Assembly (NCBI GenBank): GCA_023374045.1
Contig: CM041783.1
Span: 94,399,298-94,463,297 of the forward strand
DNA length: 64,000 nt
DNA from: Limonium bicolor
Lineage: Eukaryota; Streptophyta; Magnoliopsida; Caryophyllales; Plumbaginaceae
Direction of reading: 5' to 3'
Positions within the stretch are counted from its first letter, which is position 1, and every line of letters starts with the position of its first letter. The notes beneath the pieces were generated by a model, which saw only the letters and a program-made list of their open reading frames with translations, was not told the origin of the DNA and did no database searches. Positions 12,206-24,699 of this stretch are shown in pieces. The translations under genes were made by a program, and so were the position numbers.

Positions 12206-15200
12206 TACCATATGTTACTATTAAACATTGGTTTACTCGATTCGGGCAATCTGAAGCATTTAGCTTCACTACGATATACTATACAATATGCTCTGGTCAA
12301 AGGGGTCTTAACCATACCAATGGTTTAGTCTTTGCACCGAGGATTCCTATATGAGTTTATTTAACTCATAATTAATTCAGTTCTAGCCTATTAGGCTTCA
12401 AGGCATTAATAGCCATTCTTTCGTACTTACTAGGTGTATTACATTTCTTAGCTAGGGCCCACTAGCTTCTGCTGCGCGACCCAGATAACTTGGGTTACTC
12501 ACCCTTCATGTTATCCTTAATGTGCTATACATCACCTTTTTATCCCTCTATTGTGAAAATAAGGTTTACTAACAGTGTGGTATTCTTTTACCGCTGTTTG
12601 AACTCAATGACCAGCTCTCTGGTAATCTATTACACGTACTATTCGTACTCCCACGATTATTCACTAAGTTCCTCCGACTTGTTGTCGGGCGAGGTTAAGT
12701 CACTACCAAGTTGTAGTGCTCCCTCTGTTGTCACTAGCTTCTGAATTATACCAGTTCTTCTGGTTCAGTACAAGTGTTCTTTGCTTGTATGACCTTGCAT
12801 TCTCAATGCGTCGGTCCAAGTGACTTTCTTACATCTCCTTTCACCTTTTTATTCCAATGGAATTCACATCTTGTGATTGATAGTGTGTTTTACACTCTTC
12901 GTGCGATCTGTTGCTAAGAATGCTTGACTGGCTTATGCCATGTTTGTGGTGAAAAGAAAGATTTACTACTGTTTACATTCTCCATATCCGCAGCCATCCC
13001 ATTAGATCATTAGCTGTACAAGTGCAATACCAAAACACTCAGTCATACAGAGTGCAGAGGCGTGAACGCTTGACAGTAAGTCACTTATGTGATAGGAAGG
13101 AATATTTCTGACTGTCTTCCATACTTATTCTTCATGTCATTGTCTACTACTTCCTCATAGTGGTCGCTTGTTGCGCACCGTATTCTTACTCTTTGTACCA
13201 TTTCCTTATGGTGTAAATACACTAGGAGGTCCTAGTTCATATGTATGGCGGTTGTTGTAGCATACCGCAATTGAAATACCCCAAACCTAGTTATGTTGTT
13301 TAAACATTTAAATATGGTATATTAAGACTAAAAAGAGTCTTAGAAGCATTAGTAAGCAATTTAAACCATAGAAAACACAAAATATGCTTTAAGGTCAATA
13401 AGAGCCAAAATGTGCTCTAAGCTTGGGATAAGCTTGGTTAAGACCTAATGAACTTACCAAGACCTTATTTATATACTAATGAACATATTAAACCAATTAG
13501 CAAAGAAAACCAAGCTTGAAAACAAGTTAAAACACAAAATATGCTTTAAGGAGTCTTAACGCACATTTTTGAAAAATTGTCTTGTAAATGAGTTTTGAAT
13601 GGCTAAATGTCCATCATTACTCTTTAATTAACATGTGTACTATATAGTATCACATTTGGAAGTCTATATCAATGGGAAATCAAAAATTTCACTTCTATGT
13701 GCCTTGTTTTTATGAATAGTGACTTTAATAAGCTAGTTTGTAACATATGTTATTATAAGTGGGACAATTGATTAATAAAGACTAAAATACCCCTAAGTAC
13801 TATTGGGGGCCAGTTTTTAAGGTGTGGTGACTCACCACCCTTGTTAACATGTTAAGTAAATAAAAGATGACTACTTAGTTACTATTTACTTTATTAAGTA
13901 CAAATATCTTCTAAAAGCAAGACTTATCTCATTCTCTCTTTCCTTCTTTCATTTCCCACCGTCTCCAACACTTCACCAACTCCATCTTCTTGCTCTCTCA
14001 CGGTTTTGCTACAGCACCACCATCAACCTCCTTCTTCCATTGCCAATATTTCCTAGCTCACTTAACCAAATCAAAAACAAACACCACCATTCTCTTTGTC
14101 TCATCAAGCTCTTCATTCCTATCTTCTTAAAATTCCAAGAGCCCCATTTCGGTGCCATGGAGTTCCACCATTGAAGGAGCTTGAGCTTATATTTCTACAT
14201 ATTATTGTTCTCCTTTACTTCTAGGTAAGGAATCTCAAATAAAAACTTCATTTCCTCCATGTCCATTGAAGGTGCTCTTTATATGGCTTTGTTCTAGCTT
14301 CATTCCAACCTTTCAAGGACTTGGTGGAGTCCTCTCTTGATAGATATTCAAACTCTCTTCAAATACCAAGGTAAAACAACTATCTTAATGTTTTTGAAAC
14401 AATGTAAAACCTAGGGTTTACAATGAGTTTAAGCTTGGAGCTTGTATACTCATTACATTGCATGTATGTTGTTTAGTAGTTGACAAGGAATCAAATACCT
14501 AGCCGATTTTAAACAAGGAAACAAGAAAGAAGTTTGTGTGAAAAGAGGTAAACATGCTAACCTAATATGTTTAATGCCTTGGGAGAAATGAGCTTATAAT
14601 GCTTGTTAAAACTACTTAAAGAGCAAATGATAATGACCTAGTGAAATGTTCTCAAGGAGACTAGTAAAAGGACATATATGTTGTTGTATGTAATTGCAGG
14701 TCAAAGGCATATATACTGTGGAAATTCAGTGTTTAAGATTTATGCACTTTAAGGGCCTAAGAGCCATGCATTTTAAGGGCCTAAGTGCCATGCAATTTAA
14801 ATTATGCACTATATTGTAATGTAGTGTAGTTTGAGTGAAGTTTTGTGTGTGAGAGTGTTCTTGGTGAATTTAGGTGTTCTTGTGTGCTTAATGGAGAAAA
14901 CAAAGTGTTTTGGCTTAGAAATGTTCTAGGAGAATCCATGTCAAAATTTAGGAAATGTGCAAGAAGTTCTAAGTGTTTATATAAGGTTTGGTGAACTAGA
15001 AATGTTAGAAATGCCTAAGTATTTTACAAGAGGAGAAATAATGTCTTAAGGTGTTCTAGGTAAACAAAGGGACTTAGACATCAACTAGGGTTTAAGTGGG
15101 TAAGAAATGATGCTTGGGAGATGATGTTAAAATGAGGAGAAAACATTTGTGATAGTATTTATCATAGGTGAGAAACACCATTTAGGAACCTAGTATAAAA

Positions 15201-15390
15201 TGTTATAAGTGTTAGTGAATTTTATAAGGAAATTGAGTAACAAGTTAAACATGGAACTAGGTGTGTTTAAGATGATATTTTGGCATTAGAATATACCTAG
15301 GAACATTTGGGAAGTTTATACATTTAATGGGTGAGGAGAACCATTGCAACAAGACTTAGAAAAATGTTCAAAATGTAAATCTGTAGCAGT

Positions 15391-15652
15391 GGTCCGGGAC
15401 TTAGGTTTTGGATGATGTCCTGGACCATATATTAAAAGGGGCCGAGGATTCTTGCAAGTCTTGGTCCGGTACTTAGGTTATGTAAGAAGTACCGGACCAC
15501 CCCCTTAAATACCCCCGAGAGTTTTTGCCTAGAATGGTCCGGGACTTAGGACTTGTATGAAGTCCCGGACCACCCCATTAAAACAGGGCGAGGATTTTGT
15601 TAAGTGTAGGTCCGGGACCTTAGTTGGGGACCAAGTCCCGGACCACCATAAA
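15391..15652 (+). repeat. 73-bp palindromic array in the nested LTR (different palindrome)
   Basis: Units start at 15391, 15463, 15536 and 15609 (72, 73, 73 bp). Arms are GGTCCGGGACTT and AAGTCCCGGACC, up to 12 perfect base pairs. The palindrome is unlike that of E1, although the following sequence ('gaggatt..gttaagtgta' versus 'gagggaaaatgttcgcacatg') and both outer flanks align. Confidence 0.9.
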
Positions 15653-16936
15653 AACTTAGTTTTAGGTTATTAAATGATGCCTAATGATAGGGATAAGTTA
15701 GTAATGATATTATAAGGTTATATAGGACACGTTAGGAGTGTTATAATGACATTTTAAAAGATGAGAAGTTAAAACAAAATGTGGAAATGAGATAACTAGA
15801 AATGTGGAGTAGTAATGTTAACAATGGACTAGTGCGTTAATTAACCGACGTTACTAAATGTGTATAGGATTCTCTCAAGGTGGAAACCAGTCGAAGCAAG
15901 GACCAAGGTATGGTTTTCTTGCAGTCTGTTGCCTACCGGTTTACACCGGCTTGTGTGTTGTTTGTTTTTCTGTGTGTTAATGACTTTGTAAGATTAAACC
16001 ATGTAAAGAGTTTACAGTTGTTAAATATTATTATGTTGTTAAGTATGACTCTCTCTTCCCTTGTGTGTCTAACAAGACTTGACCTATTATGGTGAATTGT
16101 TTACTGAGTTCGATGTTGAACTACTAACAAGTGCTAACGGGGGAAGTGAGGAGTCCGGTCTGTTCCGGCCACGCGTGTGAGTATGGGAGTCGATGTCATA
16201 ACCGGTTCGATTCTCTTTGTATGTTATGGTTGTTTTCTAATTTGGTTTCCAACCTTCCCTTTAGCTTAACCAAGGCTATTTTACTGACTCACGTCGGGCC
16301 ACAGGGGTATACTATGTGTTGTTTCGGTGGGCTTGGATCACTATATCCGAGGCACCTTGTGTTAAGTTATCCGTTCAATCTAACAGGGCGGTAACAAGTT
16401 ATGTAACGAGCTTAGCATGAGCATGGCAACATTCTCTAGGCTCTCCATGGGAACTAATTGTATTGGTTCACTTCCTAAATGGAATTGTTCTTGTGTGTTA
16501 TGTGTGATGTTGTGTACAATACCTATGTTATGATAAATGTACATGTTGTGTGTTGTAAAATGAATGCCATGTCACCATGACAATTAGTTGCGTGTATCCC
16601 GGTAGCCGATGGGCTGCGCGTTAACCATACCAGCCAAGGGTTGCTGAACCCCCTCGGGGGCTCCATATTTCTTTTACTGCAGGATGAGGATCGAAGAAGC
16701 GGAATGGCTTTAGATTCTAGGATGCAGGTTTACTTTTGATTACTTTTGGATGTTGGGCCCGGGATGCGCCTGTGCTCCCGTGGCGTTATATATTTTGGTT
16801 GTGAACAACTTACAGTGATGGTTTACAGTGAAGGATGTAAGTAAATACTCGGTATTGTGTTTTTGTATACATGGTTATTAGTTCTATGCTCGGGAGTCTG
16901 ATCATCAGACCGATACACATGTATTTATTCAGCCTT

Positions 16937-16958
16937 GTTAACCACGTGGGTGGTTGAC
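16937..16958 (+). other. Terminal LTR hairpin in the nested LTR
   Basis: Arms GTTAACCAC and GTGGTTGAC. Relative to E1 the stem shows a G-to-A with a C-to-T partner change, and one G-U pair. It is preceded by AGCCTTG as in the other LTRs. Confidence 0.7.
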
Positions 16959-17048
16959 GGCGTTGTAGCACCAATCGTTTAGTTACTGTTTAGTTGTTTA
17001 AATTCCGCTGCGATTTCAAGTAATGCATGTGCGTAGTAGGGGTGTTAC

Positions 17049-20000
17049 TTACTATATTCCCAATGTGGGAATGTTTCATTTCCATTCAGGTTTCATGTGT
17101 GGGTTGGCTTACCTCACATTATTTCATAATCGATAATGCAATTTACCAAGTGTCTTGGTTGACTGTGGATGAAGTGATTCATCGGGTCATCGGCTCTCTT
17201 GAGCGTTGGTCATTCGTGGTGCCCATTGTGCACTCACATTAATTGTTTCTGATAATTACTGTCTCCTCAGTGCTGAGCATTGGTTATAGGCTCTAGCTAT
17301 GCAGTTTTACTTTTGCATGTACATTACCGGGACATCCCAAGAACTTTAATGGTTTTCTGGTCCCGTTCCCCAATTGGAGGGTATTTCATCACTGGTAGGT
17401 GAAGGTTCTTGTCGAGAGGTTAGTTACCACTCATAAGTCTCATGACAAGGTTACCATGTTAGTCTTTATACAATGGTTCACCACATGCTTGGTGCATATG
17501 GAGTATACTTACTCCTTCGAGTCTCTATGCTCTTTAAGCGTCTCGCCTTTACAGTCCAAAGCCTCTTGTAGGCGTAGTGGTTCAGAAATCTCGTATTCTT
17601 GTTCGATTGTCTCTTGGCAATAACTACATGCACAAGTTTGTGGTTATGGTAGATGAAAGCCTTTTTTGAGGGTTCACATCGTTACCGCATTGATGATCTT
17701 TGGTCAACAAGAGGTGTCTTTCCTCTGGTTTCTCGCAGTGTCCAAGTGTGGACTAGGCCATTGTTGGCATTATTACGATTCTTATGCCTCTGTGCTGCCA
17801 TTGCTACAGAAGGCATGTAGGTAATTAAAAGCTTGTCAACTGTATACTAGACTGATGCTCTAGTGACAGTGACACTGAGTTGACCATTACTCCAAGCCAC
17901 TCAGGAGGTTGGATTTGAATTGATGGTCCAGTTGTTGATTTCTTGTCATATGGGACAATATCTCTTGCAAGTCCTATTAGTAGTGGTGTGGGTTTTGCCA
18001 CCGTTTGAGTTCACATAACGTAGTTGGTTGGTGGCTTTTAAGCCTTATTGCTGCAAGCTATGCTCTTTGCAAGCTGCTTATACACATTTCCATTCTTTGT
18101 GTATCCCATAGGTTGGAGGTATTTACTGGGCTCCATGGTAAGTCGTGACATCACGCTTCTGTTCATAGGAGGCCCTTTAGGCAAGTTGATGCTAATCAGT
18201 GGCTTTTGTAATTTAGGGTATTTCCTATTAAGTGAAATCCCTTCGGTATTCTAACCGAATATCCGTTCTGGTTGTCGTGCTCTCTTCATGACGCTTGTTC
18301 GATTGTGTTAACTCAGACACCCTTCGAAGGTTGCTCCTGGGTGTTGTTAGGTTATGCCGTTACATCCGGCTAGCGTTTATGATACGTTATCACTATACCA
18401 CCTTGTGGTATTATATTTAAGCTATTTCCTCTGGGTTATAACGTCTCCCGTCGTTGGGTAGACCGTCTATACTTGCTCCTAGTGCTTGAGACTAGGTTTA
18501 AATATCCTCTTTGATGATGGATTATATTTATGGTAATCTTGTAATTGCTCTTGGGAACTCTGTCCCGTTCGTTGAGCATTCTGGTGTCCACGTCAGGCAA
18601 TTGCCTTACTGTGTTTAGGCTGGGTATACTTTCCAGCTGTCATGTATTTTCTTGATGTCCTGAGACATATCCAATGTCTATACTTACTAGTATGGGCTCT
18701 TTGCACTCCCTAGTTCTTATTCCTCATCTTCAGATGGATTCTCTGAGTTCCTTTATACTTAATCGTCTGAGGTGTCCAGCTGTTCTGATTTGAACTCACT
18801 CATGGTCCGTAGGACGGAGTTGACTACTTCCCGTGTGTCGCACACTACATGTATACATACGTGGGGTACCTTGTTGATACGTTACCACTTACCCAACTAT
18901 ATGTCAGGCCCGTAAGCTCCTTCGAAGTGCGGTTGTCCCACATCCCGTAATTGGGTACACTCGTAGGGTTCGTCACACGCCTAGGTGAAGTATTCTGTCG
19001 TCAACTCCTCTTGTATCATGGTATGATACTCACCGTAATCATGTGGGTTTGGTTTTAAAATCCAAGGTTTAAAATAAGGTTTGTGGTTTTGAAAGAAGAA
19101 TTTGGTTTGAAATCATGGTACGGTGTTTAAAAGGAATTCTTCGTGGCATAGCCATGTACGCAAACTTGACCAAGTCCAGCTTCCCGCTGACTGGTGTGTT
19201 CTAAATGTAGTGGTCAGGCCGTCAGGCCTTTCCATGGTTTCATTCCCCTAGTTTTAGGGTGTTTATTCCTGTAGTTGTTCCATTACGGCCACAGTACACT
19301 ACTATGTACTTGTGGTGTGTTAGTGCTCCCCTGCATGTTCCTGTTCTCGCTGCACTTGCTGTGGCAAGTGCACGGTACTGGTGGTTTTTGGGTAACCCGA
19401 TACCGGTCACGGTATGGTTTCCACTCATAATTGGTAGTCTTGCTTACTCTTCCTTTGATCTTGTTGATCATTTACTTAGGTTAATTACTCTTCTGAGTAA
19501 CTTCTCAGTGAGTTTGACATGGCTGTCATTGATCAGGGTACTTCTTCAATCCTTGGAGCTTCCCTTTTGACTTGGTTGTGTTGTTCCTTGTTGCTTGTTC
19601 CCACACGTTTGTTGTGGTTACTGAGCCTGATTTGGTTTAGGCACTACGGTTGTAGTTACATCAGATTATATCTTGTGAATATTCTTGTAGCTGTCTAAGC
19701 TATGTTGGCCAGGTTTGTAACCTTTTTGGCGTTGTAGTTTTGGAGTCCGTCACTCCCGACTATGTCCTTAGCCAGCTAGCTTACCGTTGGTGGTGTTGCT
19801 TGGCTATTACTGTTGTCCCGCAGACTTGTGTCTCGGGTTTCATTATTGCTCCTGTTTCCATTTCGTTGCACGGTTAGTGCTTCTTTTCCTGCTGCTGGTT
19901 GTTTAGTTAGGTTCTGCGACTGCTGAGCATGTCACCCCATGCTGTTGTAAGTTGTAGCCTCCTCGTGGCTGGGGTGCTTATTCCACCGCTATCAAGCGCA

Positions 20001-20347
20001 GGTCTTGTTGTTCAACCGGGTTCCGTCTCCGGGTCTTCCATTTCTTGGAATCTAATATATGTCAGGTTCTTTCCTCTTGTAGGAATATCTCATTACTGCC
20101 AGATCGGGTTTTCCCGAGTATGAGAGGGCTTTTCCTCTCTCTGGCGTCCTTTCGAAAATCATACAAGGGGTTTGTGGAGGGCGGGTCTGGTGTTGTAGGT
20201 ATCCGGTACTCACCGGTAGTTCCTAACTAGCATCTCTCAAATGCTAACACTCAGCCCTTAGCCCTAAGCTTCTAAGTCCTAACTCGGTACTTCCTAAACT
20301 CGGTACTTCCAGTCATCAGGGCGATACTTCGCTCTGATACCACTTTT
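17049..20347 (-). pseudogene. A internal region, gag-side, decayed and non-coding
   Basis: This segment lies between the nested LTR and the primer-binding site. No intact frame exists. A relic of gag is suggested by a block at about 18836-18980, matching B at 31075-31220; on the minus strand both give a cysteine/histidine-containing stretch beginning YECT and reading to GxPH before stops, as in a decayed zinc knuckle. A perfect hairpin with arms TGCACTTGC and GCAAGTGCA sits at 19351-19372. The plus-strand frames (such as 19259-19570) are antisense chance frames. Gag identity is an inference at low confidence; decay is certain. Confidence 0.55.
20331..20342 (-). promoter_or_regulatory. A primer-binding site, initiator-Met tRNA
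   Basis: GCTCTGATACCA on the plus strand is TGGTATCAGAGC on the element's strand, the standard complement of the 3' end of plant initiator-Met tRNA. It lies 5 bp inside the LTR end and fixes the right LTR as the 5' LTR. Confidence 0.95.
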
Positions 20348-23300
20348 TGTAACACCCCTACCGCTAATACCGTCATTACCGTCCAATCTCCTTATACATT
20401 CGTACTCACGCAGCGGATACATTCTTACTCAACGGCGGGTGATACAATGCCGTTAGCCACCCACGTGACTAACAAGGCTACTAATACATACAGCATCGGT
20501 CTGATGGACCGGAATATCCGAGTACTACTCAAATACAATACATACTCCCATTACCTACTAAGTACTACAATACTCCATTCAATACAATACTCCATACTTC
20601 AGTACAAGATAATACACTACACATACCGAGTTTACTGAGTTCCAAATACAAATACGATACCTCTTCAATTCCACGCATACTCATTAAGAGTCTATCCACT
20701 ACCCGTTCCTCACAACTACATACTTGCAACTTACGTAATAGTGTACCCCTTGGTACATTTCTACATGCAAGGCTACAAGCCTCATACCATTTACTACAAT
20801 CTACCTTTCATTCCTAGTAATCTAGGCATGTCCACCGGTCTCTTCTGTGACTAGGTCTGCTTCGGGTACCTGCACACTAAAAACGTTCCCCCTTGGGGGT
20901 CAGCTTACGCTGAATATGATAACCGCATACCCCGCGTACTAGCGAGGGTACGCCGACCATTTGGTCGAATACATGTAATTCATTTTGCAACATACATACA
21001 TACATACATACATACATACTTACATGCTTTCATTCATGATACTACAATACTACACAAGGTATACATACATACGCACAGTACAATACATGCTTGGAAGACA
21101 ATACAAGTCAACCAATACTTACTTACCATCTTCCAGAATACACATACACAATACATACTCATTACATACTCAATACGCAATACGGAGATACAATTCTCCA
21201 ATACATACAAAGGTCCAGTTAGCTTCATTACACACCCTGGTTAATCGGGTGTTCAATACTTTTTGCTCCAGGTCAATGACTTACAATAGTCAAGACCAAT
21301 ACACATGCAATACTTACTTCTTACATACTTTACTTCCAGTTAAGTCGGTATGACCTCCGGGCAGGGATTACTACATCCCACCACCGGGCTTTAGGGTGGC
21401 CAACTAATCCAGGATGCTACCCATTCAAGGGATTTGGTCCATGGAAGAGATTATAGCCAGGATTCGGATCCAACCTCTTGTGTTTCCTTATCCTCACGCG
21501 TGGCCGAAACTATATCGGACTTCTACTCATTCCAATTTACTCATTACTCAAGTTAGGAGTTGGGTTGTTAGGAATTAGTAGAAGTCAGTACTTCACTTCC
21601 ATACATACATACAATACACAAGTACACAATACTTACACATACTTCTCATTTCCATTCTTTCATTTCATGAATTATACAAACTAATCGTTCAAGAAGATAC
21701 AACAAGAACAAAATAGTTCAAACACAGTTAAGTGCAATATAAGTCCGATTCGTGCATTTATCTTATTGGTGATCACATAAGCACACAAATCGGGGTAACC
21801 AAGTTAGGATACAGGGCATGAAGAAATCATACCGTTCACCGTCGTATACGTACTACCAGGTTCCTTCGAGGATCAACTTTTTGATTCCTATACATACATG
21901 AAGTAGTATGATCAAGGATCCATTATTGATCTAACTTACTCCTTCTTTGATACTCTCAATGTATACTTACTACTTTTACTTTCTTACTTGGTTATGAAAC
22001 CATTTTTCCTTATTACTTCTTAAACTTGTTTCCTTACTCACGCCTTTACTTTCTTACCATCATTACCTTCATTATTGGTGCATTATTACATATATGCTTA
22101 CATGTGTATAGGCATATATATATACATACATATGATTACTATAGTCATATAATAAAACATTTTTTTTATAAGTTATGGGTCGTCCGACCCACTGTCCGAC
22201 CCAAGCCCTGGGTCGGACCATTCCAGTAGATTTTCGTCCTCTGAAATTCTTCCCGTCCGACCCAGCACTATTCCGTCCGACCCATACTCCTCTGGGTCGG
22301 ACCATTCCAGAAAGTTCAATCCTGTTGCCCAAGTGGCGTCCGACCCACGTCCGACTCATCCTCTGGGTCGGACGGAGTCAGGAACTTCGACAGCAGTTTT
22401 TTTTTGCTTGTCCGACCCATGTCCGACTCACGGCCCTGGGTCAGACCATTCCAGAAAGTTTTATTCTCGTTGCTTAAGCCTCGTCCGACCCACTGTCCGA
22501 TCCAGGCTCTGGGTCGGACGGTAGCAGAACACTGCTACAAGCTTTGTTTTTCAATTCCTTTCTACCCATTCCTTCCCCAATTTTCCTACATACATCCTAA
22601 CATGTTTTAGCACTAATTAGGCTTTCTAAAATACCTTAATTCATCCTCCAAGTCCATTACTAAATTCGTCAAACAACTTACACAATTTTCTTACTTCTTC
22701 TACAACACATGTAACAGTTTTTGTTACACCTATGCTACAGATTTTAAAACTCAATTCTCCCATCCAATACTTCTACCAATACCATTACTAGCATCCCAAA
22801 TACATTTCCAAGCAATTACAACATCTATGCCCAAGTCCAACATTCATTTTACTAAACCTTGTACTCTCATTCTTGCTAATTCCTCCAATGAAATCCAATA
22901 CCTCTTGCTACAGATTTTTACATGCTTCATCCTCATTCTCCAATTACCAATCCATGGTCATTGAACATCTCTACTAGCCCCAATACATACCTTGGTTCTC
23001 CCATTCACCAAGTCATTCCTTAATGCTCAATTCCTACCAAAATTTCGCCATAGTCTACCTACAATTCTAACTTCTCCACAAACATACTCCTTCATCCAAT
23101 TCATTCCTACTCTAGCCACACCCATACAAGGGTCCTACCAGCAATCAATACAACATACATTCACCCCCATACTTCTTCAAATACCAATACTAATACTCAT
23201 ACACAATCATTTGGCTCCAAGGCCTACTATCCACATACTAATTCTCAAATACTCAATCCTCCTCACAAATACCCAACTTCCAATACTACAATACCAATAC

Positions 23301-24694
23301 AAGATTTTGGGTTCTTTAGTTAGTTGCCCATTCCCATAGTCTAATGCATTAAATTAACATTAGTAAAGAGCTCTTACCTTGAGCTTATAATTCCTTCATT
23401 CCCTTTTCAATTCTCTTCTTCCTTTCTTCCTTGCCCAAATCGGCCACATTGGGAATGGAGTTGCCAAACTCCATTCCCATCACCCAAAGCATACAAAACA
23501 AGTATAATTAATATACTAACCCTTAGATTTATACTAACTCATTGAGATGTTTTAAACAAATTTCTAGGGTTTACCTTTTGAAGCTTTTAGGAGGGGTTTT
23601 AGCCCTTGGTTCAAGAAGGTGAATCCACCACCATTGCAAGGTTGATATTGTGCTCAAAATAGAGAGAGAAAATGGGGTGTTACAATGGGGCAAAAATCGG
23701 TTGTGAAGGAGAGTGAAGAGAACATGAGTTTTTCATGTAGACTTTTACCTTGTTTGAGAGAGGAGACTCCAAGCTACACATTGATGCTATTTTCTTCACC
23801 AATGGGGTATACCCACGAAAATGAACTTCCTCATTTTTGGATTTTGAAAAGAGAGAAGTGTAGAGGAGGATGAGAGGAGTTCAAATATGCAATTTATTTT
23901 ACATTTGGAGCTCAAATGGAGCTAGAGCATGAGGAGAAAGAAGAGAAGCCATGGGAGGCTTGTGGAGCTTCAAGAAATCGCAGCAGCCAGAGGGAGGAGG
24001 GTGCTCACGGTGGGAAAGGAGAATGGAGGAAAGAGAAAAGAGAAAGGTGAGGTGAGAGAGTGTGAGGGTTTGCTTTTTACTTTATTGCTTTTTACTTTTT
24101 GGTCTCTTATTTAATTAGCTAGTGTGTGTGTGTGTGTGTGAGAGGGCTTTTTGACTGATTAAAATCGGCCCACACAGTATCACTAGCTGGAGCGTTTTTC
24201 GTCTTTTACAGAAAACGCTCGTTATTTTACTTGGTTTTGATACTATTCACCAACCGGGCCCGTTTTCCAGAATTTCTCGTTTCTTTATTTTTATTGCCTA
24301 TTAAGCTTCCATAAATGCTTAATAATTGTTATTTAATGATTTATAATTTTTACGGGTTCGTTTGACCACTTAAAAGCACGTTTTCAGGTTTCCTCGAAAG
24401 ACGTGCGCTAAAGCTCTATTAGCGTTCTAATGCATTCTTTGGATCCGTTTTCTTCGGGAGTTGTTCCCATATATTATTTAGGTCTTATTAAACCTTTAGA
24501 ATCCATATAATACGCTAACCGAGGTCTCATATCTCCTATGGTTATTTAACGCTTATTTAGCGTTTTCCGCTTTCTAAGCGTTTCTTTATTTCTTTTGGAT
24601 TTATTTTCCTTACCAAAATTACTTCAGCACTATTAGGCCCTTAAATACTATATTAGAATAATTTAATCACCATATTTAAGTTTGGGGTATTTCA
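20348..24694 (-). repeat. A 5' LTR (4.35 kb)
   Basis: It has the same termini and internal order as 6483-10786: terminal hairpin 20452-20473, GC hairpin 20888-20899, CATA microsatellite 20994-21020, conserved block 21781-21840, palindromic array 22176-22520, TG microsatellite 24121-24140. It differs from its partner by scattered substitutions and small indels. Confidence 0.93.
22176..22520 (-). repeat. 72-bp palindromic array in A 5' LTR
   Basis: It is equivalent to 8317-8645, with better preserved arms: GTCCGACCCA paired with TGGGTCGGAC. It has an extra GTCCGACCC near 22195 not seen in the other LTR. Confidence 0.88.
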
Positions 24695-24699
24695 GTATA
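24695..24699. repeat. Target-site duplication GTATA, right of A
   Basis: It matches 6478-6482. Confidence 0.9.

Larger units (their letters stand above)
10787..13271 (-). pseudogene. A internal region, pol-side, decayed and non-coding
   Basis: This is expected to have carried the 3' half of pol and the post-pol spacer, but no frame longer than about 105 codons and no RT, RNase H or integrase motif is visible. Blocks alignable with B are 11290-11440 with 28862-28985, 11840-11890 with 29175-29215, and 12170-12205 with 29612-29649. A 'ccatac' microrepeat lies at 10930-10950. The short open frames listed for either strand are not conserved and I treat them as chance. Confidence 0.6.
13272..17048 (+). 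repeat. Solo or partial LTR of the E1 family inside A (3.78 kb)
   Basis: It starts TGAAATACCCC and ends GGGGTGTTAC; the expected final A is T. It is in plus orientation, opposite to A. It aligns with E1's LTR over the first 450 bp, the 73-bp array position, the conserved block (15903-15956), the GC hairpin (16649-16660) and the terminal hairpin (16937-16958). No PPT, PBS or internal region adjoins it, and the flanks GCAAT and TTACT do not match as a target duplication. It is therefore a decayed solo LTR or a remnant of a larger rearrangement. Confidence 0.8.
6483..24694 (-). mobile_element. A: complete non-autonomous Tekay-like LTR element (18.2 kb, contains a nested LTR)
   Basis: The element has two long LTRs in direct orientation (6483-10786 and 20348-24694), a PPT beside the left LTR, an initiator-Met primer site beside the right LTR, and a 5-bp target duplication. 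These fix the minus-strand orientation. The LTRs are near-identical over long aligned stretches, differing by scattered substitutions and small indels, which suggests recent insertion. The internal region, about 5.8 kb without the nested LTR, has no gag-pol frame and resembles large retrotransposon derivatives that rely on enzymes from autonomous relatives. It is inserted in B's LTR. Confidence 0.9.

Noticed and set aside
19259..19570. 103-codon plus-strand frame with an overlapping minus-strand frame
   Set aside because: It lies in the decayed interior of A, antisense to the element, with no conserved motif.
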